Of a stretch of 64,000 nt of DNA, positions 50,281 through 60,960 are shown piece by piece. Within the stretch, counting starts at the first letter, position 1; each line of letters opens with the position of its first letter. The stretch covers positions 46,981 through 110,980 of the forward strand of contig JBBHKE010003155.1 in the NCBI GenBank assembly GCA_037447655.1, read 5' to 3'. This DNA comes from Zygnema cylindricum. Lineage: Eukaryota > Streptophyta > Zygnematophyceae > Zygnematales > Zygnemataceae. The notes beneath the pieces are model-generated. The model was given only the letters and a program-made list of their open reading frames with translations. It was not told the origin of the DNA and ran no database searches. The position numbers and the translations under genes were made by a program.

Positions 50281-51311
50281 GCAGTGTACTACACTGCCCA
50301 TCGCTATTAGAGTTAATAACACTAATTCGGTTTAAACTTGTTTTGGTCGAAAATCACAAAAAAATGTTAATAACACTATTTAAGGGAGTGGACTAAAATG
50401 CGCCACATATCTCTACCATACATTAACATTATTGATACTAATTTCGCTTTAACACTAATGATTCCTTTGAACGAATAACAAGGGGCAGCATAAGAGTGTG
50501 GTCCACACTATTTCATAAATTATAAGTTCATTAAGTGGTCTTCTGAGGGCAATTAAGAAAATATTGTTGGGAATAAAATATCAACTAAGAGTAGAAGAGA
50601 GAGGGTGAATTGGTTGAGAGAGAGAGGCAGAGAGAGTGAGAGAGAGAGAGGGGGGGGGGGCGGGAGAGCGAGAGAAGAATTAGTGTGGGACAACAGATCA
50701 CTAATAAACTTGCCAAAAGCAGCCCACACAAAAAGTGTTAACCGGTGTCTACAAATTACAAGAAACTAAAGACTGAAATGTATGTTTTTTCAAACCAAGA
50801 AAAAAAGATCACATACGTATGGAAGCCTGACCATCTGATAGTGGAGAGAGAGGGAGAGAGAGGAGGGAGAGGGAGAGGGACAGTTTTGGGCAACCTTAGA
50901 AAAAAAAAAAACAACATAATGTAAACACTTTCTTACATATCTGATTTTTTTTTTTTTTATGTGATGAGTTAAAAGCTTACCATCCTATAATGATCCGGTT
51001 TATCCAATTTCTTTGTGAAGCTCGGAACCAAACCCCATTTCATGCACTGTACTGCTCTCTCTCTCTCCCCTTCTCCTCTCCCTCCCTCTACTTCTCCTCT
51101 CCCTCTCTCTCCTTCTCCTCCCTCTCCCACTCCTCCCCCTCTCTCTCCTACCTCTGGCTCTCCTTCTCCTCCCTCTCTCTCCCCTTCTCCTCTCCTAACC
51201 TCTCCTCCTCTCCCTCTCGCTTCTCCCCTGTCTCGATGTGATTGGTCCCTGTTGACCATTCTCACAACAGGAGTGTAGAATCCCGGGGCGACATTATAAG
51301 AAGACCGATAC
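44018..51311 (-). CDS. HMCES: HMCES/SRAP-domain abasic-site crosslinking protein (exons 2-8)
   Basis: SRAP proteins shield abasic sites in single-stranded DNA by a covalent link through an N-terminal Cys. Exons: 51311-50981, 49243-49158, 47724-47612, 47400-47335, 46457-46345, 45804-45739, 44830-44018; all have GT/AG and matching phase, giving 528 residues plus an unsettled first exon. Family landmarks in order: SSYNVAPGFYTPVV, CMKWGLVPSFTKK, FNARSES (Asn), GFYEWKKDG (Glu), VFAGLYDRWED, RMPVIL, and WHAVSPAMGKPS (His of the active site). The 270-residue last exon is acidic, with repeats of a KPF(K/T/N)(H/Y) unit and two PCNA-binding-like motifs: ENAIKNFF at its start and a canonical QQSLLSFF near the end. 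Exon 2 carries a 63-residue Gly/Glu/Arg insertion encoded by a microsatellite. The initiator Met-Cys has not been placed. Confidence 0.9.
45040..45260 (+). repeat. Polypurine tract in HMCES intron 7
   Basis: Almost pure G/A on the plus strand (GGAGAGGAGAAG-type), therefore CT-rich in the pre-mRNA. Confidence 0.8.
45980..46380 (-). repeat. Two decayed copies of the HMCES exon 6 3' junction
   Basis: The true junction (46345) lies beside CCTCATATGGCTGGGTC on the plus strand. Related segments with CCTCATATGGTT occur near 46150 and 46035, the latter also keeping TTCACCAAAC. They sit in the following intron. Confidence 0.6.
46480..47330 (+). repeat. Polypurine microsatellites in HMCES intron 5
   Basis: G/A-only tracts at 46482-46650, 46798-46903 and 47225-47322, mainly GGGAGA and GA units on the plus strand. 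47555-47592 in the next intron is a GGGAA repeat. Confidence 0.8.
48075..48550 (+). repeat. 480-bp polypurine tract in HMCES intron 3
   Basis: Nearly pure G/A on the plus strand with occasional C/T, GAGGGA and GGGAGA units. Long frames on both strands are produced by the repeat. Confidence 0.85.
48765..49075 (+). repeat. Cryptic satellite of about 10-bp units in HMCES intron 3
   Basis: Variants of TATGACAAAA (also ATGGCAAAAT and CATGATAAAC) run for about 300 bp just downstream of exon 3. Confidence 0.65.
49330..49690 (-). repeat. Tandem copies of the HMCES exon 3 5' junction
   Basis: The true acceptor and exon start (49243) read GAGCATTGAACTGCAAAAAC on the plus strand. Related sequence recurs at about 49345-49370 and 49573-49600, with ATGGGACACATGTGA spacer words between. 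Period is roughly 111-117 bp. Confidence 0.6.
49738..50156. mobile_element. Nested pair of MITEs in HMCES intron 2
   Basis: The outer inverted repeat of about 75 bp pairs 49738-49815 with 50080-50155 (ATTAGTGTTAAC, TACACTAAAT, TTTTGC.ACGTGGC on both arms). Between the arms, 49853-50038 is another inverted repeat with TATGATTTTGGGT at each end. A further inner pair is TTAGAGTGGTT / AACCACTCTAA. No coding capacity. Confidence 0.7.
50165..50880 (+). repeat. GA microsatellites in HMCES intron 2
   Basis: Tracts at 50165-50278, 50585-50675 and 50843-50880 of GA/GGGAGA on the plus strand. Confidence 0.8.
51050..51240 (-). repeat. Coding polypurine microsatellite inside HMCES exon 2
   Basis: The sense (minus) strand is G/A-rich and in frame, encoding 63 residues of Gly, Glu and Arg between VVRMVNRDQ and VQCMKWG. 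It is oriented opposite to most neighbouring intronic tracts. Confidence 0.8.
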
Positions 51312-51329
51312 CTAAAAAAATAGAAAGAA

Positions 51330-51660
51330 AAGAAGGAGAGGAGTGAAGAGAGGAGAGTGGAGAGAGGAGAGAGAAGAATGTCATTAAAAAGTCATAAATA
51401 GAAAATCGATAAAAAAAGAAAATGGAGGAGATGGGGAGAGTGGAAAGAGGGAAGAGGAAAAAACTTCATTAAAAAGTGAAGTAAAAAAAAGATAAAAGAG
51501 AGGAGACGGGGAGAGGAGAGAGGAATATGCCATTAAAAAGTCGTAAATAAAGAAAAGAAAAACAAAAACAAAAAGGAGACGAGAGTGGAGAGAGGACGTG
51601 AACAAAAAAACATAGCAGAATCAAAGACCTAACTAGAAAAGAGAGAAAGTGAGAGAGCGC

Positions 51661-51716
<56 letters not shown>

Positions 51717-52625
51717 GAGAGAGAGAGAGAGATTAGAGATCCCTCTCTCCTTCCTCTCCCTGTCCCCTAGTTTTGAGTAGTACTTAGCATAAAAGTTTCC
51801 ACGGCGTGAGTTTTACTGGAAGTCAAGTTTTAAAAATCGAATGTTTTTTGGAGTGTTTTTAAGGTTTCCTACTAATTGTGTTGTTTTACATCTGAAACAG
51901 AGGAAATAAGAAAATAAATAAATAAACTTTCCCCCTCTCCTTCCTCGTCTCTCTCTTTCTCCATCTCCCTCTCATGGGAGGGAGGGGAGGAGGAAGAGGA
52001 AGAGGGAAAGGGAGAGAAGAAGAGGGAGAGGGAAAGAGAGGGAGAGGGAAAGGGAGAGGGAGGCGGTACTTTATTGTCAGTTGCACATTTACGGAGATAT
52101 TATTTTCGCATTATAAAAGTCTAGTTTGGTTGGTCTCAATATTATCTCTTCCCTCAAAAAACTTTACAAAAACCGTACAAAAAAAAGTACATGTGTGTAC
52201 AAAAAAAAATTACAAGTGTGTAGAAAAAAAATTGTCTACGAGGGGGAAAAAAACATCAACACTAATAGCGGTACGCACAAAACTCCTACAGACACAAAAC
52301 AAAGAAAAAAACTTATTAATTTTATTCTTTTACATTATAAAAATGAAAATGTACATATACTGATTCTCAACTCTAAAGGTATAAAAAACGCAGTTTAGTT
52401 AGGTATTAAAAAAAGAAAAAAATGCATAAGAGATGGTTAAGTTGGGAGGGAGGGAGGGAGGGAGGGAGGGAAGGAGCGAGGGAGGGAGGGAGGGAGGGAG
52501 GGAGGGAGAGAGGGAGGGGAGAGGAGGGGTAGCGGGAGAGGGAGGGAGGGAGGAGGGAGGGGGGGAGACGGAGAGGGAGGGAGAGAGGGGATAGGACAGG
52601 GGAGAGAGAGAGCAGGAGAGAGTTA
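51330..52625 (+). repeat. Polypurine microsatellites in the first HMCES intron
   Basis: Tracts at 51330-51375, 51640-51735 (long GA run), 51972-52062 and 52443-52625 (GGGAGG). Short CT-rich stretches at 51745-51772 and 51925-51972 are exceptions in orientation. Confidence 0.75.
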
Positions 52626-52670
52626 GGTGGATCGCTTCACTCATAATCGATCCAGCTCGTGATGGTACAC

Positions 52671-52714
52671 GTGACTCTAATGGTTCTCCATCCAGAGTGC
52701 AGCGTCGCCCACAT
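52671..52714 (-). other. Candidate first exon of the HMCES gene (uncertain)
   Basis: SRAP proteins start Met-Cys-Gly-Arg. The only similar place upstream reads ATGTGGGCGACGCTGCACTC on the minus strand. In one frame this gives C-G-R-R-C-T-L, close to the family start, but not in frame with the ATG, as if two bases were missing. In the ATG frame the sequence runs to a GT at 52670 and would join exon 2 in phase, but the protein would begin Met-Trp and lack Cys2. Either this is a damaged exon or the true first exon lies elsewhere. Confidence 0.3.
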
Positions 52715-52726
52715 GGCGCCACCCGG

Positions 52727-52925
52727 CCTCTCCCTCCTCTCCCTCCTCCCTCCTCCCCCCTCCTCCCTCCCCTCCTCTCCCTTCTCCTCCTAACCCTCTC
52801 CTTCCTCCTCCTCCCTTCCTCTCCTTCCCTCTCCTTCCCTCTCCTTCCCCCTCCTTCCCTCTCCTTCCCTCTCCTTCCCTCTCCTTCCCTCTCCTTCCCT
52901 CTCCTTCCCTCTCTTCTCCTCTTGC
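52727..52925 (-). repeat. GGAGAGG tract upstream of the candidate HMCES exon 1
   Basis: CT-rich on the plus strand with CTCCTTCC repeats, the reverse of 52443-52625. The two tracts face each other across about 100 bp and could pair as a large imperfect hairpin. Confidence 0.75.
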
Positions 52926-55900
52926 TCTGGAGGCGCCACTCACCGAAGGCTGCGGTTCAGAAATTCGTCCTTGCCACCGTACCTAGCCGTACTGAATCGT
53001 ACCGTACGGCCCTTCGCTTGGAATTCACTTCCGTTTCGTCTCGCACGTGCGAGGCCTGGATCGTGAAATGAAACTTCAAACTTCATTTAAAATATAATAT
53101 TTTTTTTATTTTTATAAATTATACTCAAACGGCATTATTTCCCTGGCATGATTTCCGGCGGTGCTGTACAAAAAGCGTCGTAAATAGTGTGGATGTTCTT
53201 TTCGCTACTTAGTACACTTTTTTTTTTCTCTGTGCACACTCGTGATGTAACTTTTGTCTAATGATGAAAACATCAAAACAAGTATAGCTTTACCGTTGTG
53301 AATTAAGAAAAAAAGGAAGTTTTATATTGCTTGGAAGGTTCACAAATATTTCAAGGATAAACACATTTTGGCGAATGTGAAGTACATCGACCTGCCTTAC
53401 ATGATTAGAGCTTGTCGATCGAATGCCTCGACAACAATGTTTGAGCAAATCTCAGCAGAAATGTGGTGATGAGCTCCTCCTCCTTGGATGCAACTCTTTG
53501 ATGTCTTTTTTTATTCAATATCTTTTTCTACCAGTGAGGTGAACCAGAATATTCAAATGCTATGAAAGGTTGTTCTATTACTTCAAGTTAACAGAGAGTG
53601 CAACACAGGAAGATCGAGGGGAGAAGGTCATGTTTTCAGCTAGTTCTATGGTAAAATTTGCCCTCTTTGATGTGTGCTAACGAACAAACTAGTTATGCAC
53701 GCTCCAACAACTAAGGGTTAATATTTAAACAGCTGCACAAACCGATGATCAATGAAAACAGTACCGTCAAAACCATCGTTTCTGTTTTTGGCAGTTTGGA
53801 ATGTACAATAAGATACTAAAAGTACAGAAGGTATCGCACTCCGAAGTCAATGATAGATATAGATCTACTTTCTCGGTTTACTTGATTTCTCCATTTTGAT
53901 TCCTGCCTTCAGAAACTCAACATATGTGTATCCTGGTCAGTTCTTTGAAGTGTACGACTGTTGTCAAAACATTATTTTTTTCTTATTGATTGTTATCATT
54001 GATTAACTTTGATATGCATATCCAACTGTAATCAGTTTTCGGACATCCCGACATTACCAGTTATCGGTTATAAAAAAACTCAAGACACGTCAAATTGACC
54101 TTTACCGACAACCATGGCGAACACAGAGTTCACATCCGTACAACAATCTAACCAGTAACCATTTACATGTAATAACACAAAAGCAGAATATATAGCAAGA
54201 AAGCAAGGATCAGAAACAGAGACACTGTGGAAAAAGATAAAAAATCACGTTTTTAATTGCCAAAAAATTGTGGAAGACCTTCAATCTTGGAACCCACGGT
54301 TGAAAGAGATAGCACATGATGAGCGGTGCAAAATAAAGTAATTGTCATATGTATCTGTAGAAAAAAACATCAACCTGAAAAGTGAAGAGAGCAGGTTACT
54401 GTATATGAAACCCTTCATGCATAAAATATACTAAAGGTTCGACTTCGACCAAATTTCTGACGGCATTTATCTGTTCAGGGAATAATATAAGGTATATGGA
54501 TTATAATTCTGTTCACAGGCCTATCAAAATGAAACTGTCTAAAACATGAACAAACTGCAGCAAATACTGCCATCTTTTAATCTCCTCTTGAATGCCGTGA
54601 AATTAACATGCGGTAAACTGAGCGCATTCAAACAAAAAGAAAAAAATGCCCAACCACTTTGGGACAATTCATGATCTGATAAGCTCCTTCTCCCCCTTTT
54701 CTTTCATCAACTTTTCCCAAAAGATCATCGCCCCATTTTCTCTTTTAGCATCTATTCCTCGAGTTTTCTACTCCAGGGGTAAAACGAAACAATTGCATGT
54801 TTATTTTGTCCCAATATTCTCGACATTGTCCCAATATTCTCGACATTGTCCATAATAAACAAAATCCTCTTCAGTCCTCAGACATATTGCACAGCTGTCG
54901 AGAACACCAACAATTCCTACCATAACCTGTCCATCCGAAAAATAAACATGCAAAAACAAAACATTGGAACTTAGTTAACCATACAGGGTACTGTTTATAA
55001 AGGCTAACTACAAAAGAAGAGGTGATACCCTTGACTTTCACATAGCAGATAAAAGAAGATAAGTACATCCTTTCATCCCTAGTAGAGTTGATAAAGTTGT
55101 GGGTTGTTTAGTCCAAAAATCAAAGAAAAGCTTTAAATAACGTAATAAACAGAGTAACTGAAAATGCAAATTAGTGTTATTCACAATGAATCCGCATCAA
55201 CATTTACGATTCACGACCTTCAACAGTGATCAAAGTGCACATCTACATTTACACTAAAAATTCACAAACTAGGTGTACTTTTCCTTCTCCACACAAATCA
55301 GAGTTTTGAAAAGCATAGGTCGACCATTGATGTAAAAGGATTTGCAGAACTAACCAGTAGGATGTCATCTGGAAGTGGGAGACTCATCCAAGGTATAAGG
55401 GATCCTGAAAAAAACCTGTCCTGTAAGCAAGAAACAGAAACTCCAGAGGAAAATATTTAAGATATAAACAAGAAATAAAAATAAAAGAAAAACTCCACAG
55501 AATACATCCACATGAAAAAACAATGGGTCACAAATGGGTCAATGACCCTGACCACATAAAAAGGTCACACTGGGTCAAACAGCAGAGGAACTCAAATGAT
55601 TTTCAATAAAAGAGTCATTAATTATCAGCAGCCAACCACAGTTTAAGGATCCAACTTGAGAGATAAACAACATACATTAAAGGAAACAAATGGAGACAGC
55701 GGATGAGAGGAGGAAAGAGAGCGAGAGTGCAGAGAACAGGGTAAAGAGAAAGAGAGAGGAAAAGAGAGGAAGTGGGAGAAAGAGAGAGAGTGAGAAAAAA
55801 GGGAAGAGGAGGAAGTCAGCCTCTACAAAGTCACTCCAACGGCACAACCACCACACAAAGCAATCGACTTTCTCAAGATTGACCCTGAAATTGAATCCCT

Positions 55901-56090
55901 TTTTGGAACGTACCCGGCGTCCTATTCACATGAAAAGGCTCGTGACAAGAGGTAGACCCCAAAGTTTCCCTGACAGACGTCTTCCTTCCTCCAAATTCCA
56001 GTCAAGGAAGTCTTCCAAGGTCCATAGGAAGACAAAGAAGTGACACTTTGTCACCCGGGGTAAGACAAAAAGAGAAGTTGCTAAAAGCAA
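52926..56090. other. No supported gene; two possible linked exons
   Basis: Mostly AT-rich non-coding sequence. On the minus strand 55420-55355 (22 codons after CTTACAG, ending in donor GTTAGT) and 54926-54801 (42 codons after GGACAG, ending TAA) join in phase, but the product is not recognised. A short repeat of TATTCTCGACATTGTCCCAA occurs at 54810-54850. An A/G-rich stretch lies at 55690-55810. Confidence 0.4.
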
Positions 56091-58350
56091 CAGAGAAATC
56101 CTCCATCAAAGAGATCATCTGACATGTCCACATCGACCAGTTGCACCAATCAAACAAGGTATCGCACAATTTCTGTTGCTGAGTATAAGGCCGAAGCCCC
56201 AAGATAAACCAAAACCACAAAATATTTGGCTGAGTGCAAATGGCTTTCTCCTCCCATAACTCCAATGATTCAGGTGAGGGTCCAAAGGAAAGAGCTCATG
56301 GGACCTTTACCATACAGAGGGAGAGAGAAGTTTATATCCAGAAAATTGTCGCTAAAAGCAACTGCCATATTCCTCCAACGAGGTCAACCAAGGTCCGCAT
56401 AAAACTATGCAGTACCATATTTATCATCAGACAAAGTCTGTGGTTGAGTGCACCAGCCATTTTTCCACAAGGGTTTACGGCTTAAGATTTCAGGTTTTGG
56501 GCTTTACACAAAATGTGTGGATGAGTGAAACTTGTGAGTTCCTCCAATAGTGTTAGGGAAAAAGAACAGTGAACCCAGGGGTCAACCAAGGTCCATGTCA
56601 ATTGCCAAATACCATTTCACAAAGAGACAAAACAACCATCTCAAAAAGGGACAAGACATTTTTGGCTGTGTGCACATGGCTTCCTCCAATTGTATATGTC
56701 CAGGTCCACGGAAAAGAGCACTTGGGACGTCACCACAAAGGAGGAGTAAGCCAAAAAAATAATTTTCTGAGAGCAATTGCCAACATCTCTGAAAACTGAG
56801 TCAACCAAGGTACACATTAAATCATGTGGCACACATTTACAATGCGGTGCACATTAATAAATGTGGTACACATAAATAATGTGGTACAAGCCCACAAAGG
56901 GGAATCAGACGATGTTGTCTGTGATTGGTTGTGTGCACATAGATATATATTCCCTCAAAAGGGAAAAGCCAAAAAAATGTCGTAGAGTGCAAATGGCTTG
57001 TTCCACCATGTGGTAAAGGTCCATAGCAGAAAGCCCATAAAACTTTTTAACCACAAAAAAGGTTTGGCCAAATACGTTGCTGAGAGCAACTGTAATCTTT
57101 CCCAACCAAGGTCAACCTCGTAAATTACAAGGTACCATTAAAGCCCATAAAATGGGATCAGACAGAGTCTGTGGTTGAGTGCACTCGACATTTTCCCGCA
57201 AAGAGGTTTATGGCCAAAATAAGATGCTGAGGACCGATGTGATTTTTTCTCAATGGACTAGGAAGAGAGGACATTGAACCATGGAGTTCCCAAAGATTCA
57301 ATGTTTATCTCACCTTCAGTACCATTTCACAAAGGAATCAGACAATCTGTGACACAGTGACACTCAGCATTTTCCCTCAACGGGGTTGGAAAAAATCTGT
57401 TGGTTGTACCAATGTGTTTTTTTAAATGGTCAAGGTGGGCAACAAAATCTGGAGTTAACCGAGATGTAATGTTGATTTCACCTGGTACCACTTCACAAAG
57501 GGGCCAAGATTATACCTAAAGCTGAGTGCAGGTGCCATTTTCCCGTAACGGGGTTGGCCAAGATGTATTGCTGAGTACCAATGTGATTTTTAGAATGGAC
57601 GAGGAAGACAGAATATTAAATCAAGGAGTTCCGGAGCATTGAAGCAAGGAGTTCCCCCAGATTTACTGTCGATTTCACCTTTAGTACCATTTCACAAAGG
57701 AATCAAACAATCTCTAGCGGACTGCAATCGGCATTGTCCCACAAAGGGGTTGGCAAGAATCTGTTGGTGGACCAATGTGTTATTTTGAACGGTCAAGGTG
57801 GCACTAAACCTGGGGCTATCCAGGATTTGATGTTCATTTCACCTTGAGAACCATTTCACAGAGAGCCCAGATTATGCCTGTTGCTGAGTGCATATTCCCT
57901 TAAAGGGGTCAGCCAAAACCTCTTTTTTGAGTTTTCAGGTTTTTTTCCTTGTCTAAGGGCACCTTGGAATTTTTCAACCAACTGGCATATGAAATCTGTC
58001 AGACAAACTGTAATGTATTGCTGAGAGAAAGTGTCATCCTCTCAAAGAGGGAAAAGCCAGGGCAAAAAGTATAGAAAGTACACTGGTACCACTCAGTACA
58101 TAGATCAGTCGAAGGCCCACAAAGCATAAAAGCACATGGAACCGCTTGAAAAAACGGAGTCGACAAAAGTCTGTGACCGAATCAATGATTTTATTAGCCA
58201 ATGGAATGAATTCCGTCCCAAAAAATGATACAGACAATGTGTGTGAATGATTCAATGATCAGAAAGGCCATAGTACATAACAGAAAATCACATGGAACCG
58301 TCCAAAACGGAGACAGTTGAAAATACGATGCCAGTGGCCGGATAAACTTT
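56090..58350. repeat. Decayed satellite array, alternating 165/199-bp spacing
   Basis: Repeated phrases are ACCATTTCACAAAGG, TCTGTGGTTGAGTGCA, CATTTTCCC.CAAAGGGGTT, TTGCTGAGAGCAA and GTCAACCAAGGTCCA. In the best ordered part the ACCA.TTCACA landmark falls at 57321, 57487, 57686 and 57850, so spacing alternates 166, 199, 164: a two-unit higher-order repeat of about 364 bp. The right part (58130-58320) repeats CACATGGAACCG at about 156 bp. Non-coding. Confidence 0.65.
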
Positions 58351-59640
58351 GAATACTTTCATATATAATCAGCTGGTGAGGTCTGAAAAGAGAAGAAAAA
58401 ATACTAGAGATAAGTAAACAAATGAATGAGTTAGCCAAATGAATAAGTTAGCCAATTCATGAGAGTAGCAGATGCGAACACGTGCAAACAAAAACGCATA
58501 ATAAAAGAATTGCGAATCCTTTAACAACTGGCACAATAGGTCGATAGGTTTAAAAGATCTGAAGATCAGTTAACTGCAAAAAGACTTCCGATACAAAATA
58601 TGCCAAGGACAGTGTTGTCAGAAATTCTGGAGTTTCCTAATTATAATTTTGAAGTTAGATCATGCCGTATTAATGTGTACGGACTGACAGAAGGCAGCAA
58701 ACGGAAAATAATTAGATAAGAAAAAAAACACCCGGGTATCTCGGATTTTTAGGGTTATATGTTAGGGTTTTTTATTGGTTGCGTTACCGGAAAATAATTA
58801 GATAAAAAAGAAACCGCAATGGCAGTTTTGACATAGCGTAGTCTCTATCATTGCATAAAACAGCAAAGCAAACAAACCAAAAAAAACCGTCATCAAAATG
58901 CGTTTAAAGCAAAAGCGAAAACCGTTATTGTAACAGGAAAAGAAAACGTGATGATAGATAACATGTCCACAGAAATGAACAAAATTTTGGCTTTAAAACA
59001 AGAGGATCGAATAAAAGTGGAAGCTCCTTGAATTAGGTCAAAGCAGCTGCCATGAATTTTCTCCGTTCCAGCAACATGGAAAAGATGAAACTGGTGACCA
59101 CAAAAGTTTACAATTAAACAGTTGATAATTAAACATGTCGACGATTAGCAATTTAATTAACAGTTCAACAAGAAAACATCATCATTAAACATACGTACAT
59201 ATAGGTATATCCAAGCAAGTGAATTTAATCCAATTTTCTTATAGTTGCCTTTAACAGTCTATTACAATGAATTAAAAACAGAAAATAGACAAGCTTAGTA
59301 CTGTCAACTACCGTTATAGACAATAGCTGGAGTTAAAGAAACTCCAGGTAAGGAGACTTAAGAAATCAGATTTTCTTACAACACTTCCCTTAGAATTTTT
59401 AAAAAAAGAATCAAGAAAAACAAGTGGAACAAATTCCAGCACCAGCTAACAACTACAGTACCACATCCTCCAACAGTGTAAATGTGTAATTTTGCGCCAA
59501 ATAAGAAACTCATAAAATCATAAGATTCTTGCTTTTAAAATCTCTCATCAACCAGAAATCTAGCTGTCACAGTAACGAAGGAGGGCGAGAGAGTCAATGG
59601 CTGCCTGCCCTAAAAGATTTGCTTCAGTAACCGATTCAGT
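58351..59640. other. AT-rich spacer
   Basis: No gene or clear repeat beyond a duplicated GGAAAATAATTAGATAA at about 58703 and 58789. Confidence 0.5.
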
Positions 59641-59862
59641 TACCACCGCGATTCGTTATTAGCGTCAAAGTTTTTTTCGTCTCTTAAAACACATTTTCTC
59701 CGTACACACTTGTAGGATTGTGGATCTGACGGTTGCGATTGAAAGGTGTTATTCTAAGCTTCCGATTGGCGGTCTCAAACTGAAAATCCGACAGGTGTGT
59801 ACGGAAAAAGATGTTTTAAGTGGCGAAAAAAACCTTGACGCTAATAACGATTCGCGGTTGTA
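59641..59862. mobile_element. M1-family MITE, complete copy
   Basis: Inverted ends TACCACCGCGATTCGTTATT / complement of TACAACCGCGAATCGTTATT, with TA at both tips; 222 bp. The interior has CCGTACACACTTGTAGG and, near the right end, GTGTGTACGGAAAAAGATG. Confidence 0.75.
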
Positions 59863-59920
59863 GTATATTGCAAACGACAACTGGCCACAATCAGGCTGCC
59901 AACGGCCACAAACTGGCTGC

Positions 59921-60139
59921 TACAGCCGTGAATCGCTATTAGTGTTGATGTTTTTTTCAATCTCTTAAAGCATCTTTTCTCCGTACACACTTTTTCCAAT
60001 TGTGGATCTGACAGTTCGCGATTGAAATATAAGATTCGCAGCTTCCGATTGGTGGTCTCAAATTGAAAATCGGACAGGTGTGTACGGAAAAATATGTTTT
60101 AAGCGACGAAAAAATTAACACTAATAGCGATACACGGTA
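59921..60139. mobile_element. M1-family MITE, complete copy
   Basis: Inverted ends TACAGCCGTGAATCGCTATT and complement of TACCGTGTATCGCTATTAGT; 219 bp, only 58 bp from the previous copy and in the same orientation. Confidence 0.75.
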
Positions 60140-60300
60140 TAGACAAGGTTTATTAATTATTATAGCCTCGGAAACACCTTTGAATGCTTTTCGTGCGCGC
60201 GCAAGGCTGTTTTTGCACTTGCGGAAATATCGGAAGGTAAGATCGTGTTGTAAATCGTATCTCACCGATATACCCGATAGAAGAACATTCGGCTGCAGAT

Positions 60301-60313
60301 CAGAGGTCGCAAA
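60301..60313. other. Solitary hAT-like terminus
   Basis: CAGAGGTCGCAAA equals the left terminus of the 10544 element. The partner end was not found. Confidence 0.45.
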
Positions 60314-60399
60314 AGTCAAAAATCTAATTGTATGTACAGTGAGATCATTAGTTCTTTTCTGTGGTGCTTTCCATCCATGCTAAAAGAAGAGTGCATACC

Positions 60400-60960
60400 A
60401 TATCTGACATTTCTGCGCATAGTCTCAATGTGGTTTAAGTTTTACGCTTTTTTGTTAACGTCTTTACCATTAATGAAGCATAATCCTAATACGCTTAGAT
60501 CCAAGAGTATCTCTTATAATGCTTGGACGTTCGACGAGAGGTTTCACATTTTATTCTTTTGCAGTGGATTAATATTGTATTACTTGATGGTGCTCCTCAT
60601 ATTTTTAGAGACATTGTTTAAGTGGACCCTGCCTCTTGGTTGCAGTCGTTGGTCAAGCGGCTCGACATGTTGGAGTGACAAGGGTGACGTGGTTAGAGAG
60701 CCGGAAAATGCCCACCGCGATGCTATGAATGACTTTATTTCAATGGCGATTGAGATATTTGGTTGTTTGGAGTTGCTTTGGAACGCTTTCGACCTCACTT
60801 CATTTTATCGTCAACACTTATTTGTAGCTTTGAAGCGAGTGCAAGAGTATATCCTCCTTTGATCGCGACTACTGTTATAGATCGTCAACATGTTCCGGGA
60901 CTCCCTCAACGTGCTTTGGCAAGCATGGTGGACTTAAGGAATTGCTTTTAGTAGTTCGTC
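60400..60960 (+). pseudogene. 3' fragment of a second R2-like element
   Basis: Reading across frames, the stretch IVLLDGAPHIFRDIV (about 60570), then AHRDAMNDFISMAIEIFGCLE (60709-60771), YRQH..VALKR and a final LPQRALASMVDLRNC match the last domain of the 39-42 kb element (VVLLHGVGRTFGDVV, AHRDPLEQFVPFAMEIFGSLD, YRQRVSIALQ, LPDLPPTDPVHIDDLRGC). Stops interrupt it. Only the endonuclease-like C-terminal domain is present, as expected of a 5'-truncated insertion. Confidence 0.65.

Noticed and set aside
52399-53071. Frames of 88-124 codons on both strands
   Set aside because: GGAG/CTCC repeats; only the short C-G-R-R-C-T-L stretch is kept as a possible HMCES start.
55690-56043. 117-codon Arg/Lys/Glu-rich frame
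   Set aside because: Half purine-tract, half satellite sequence; no family resemblance.
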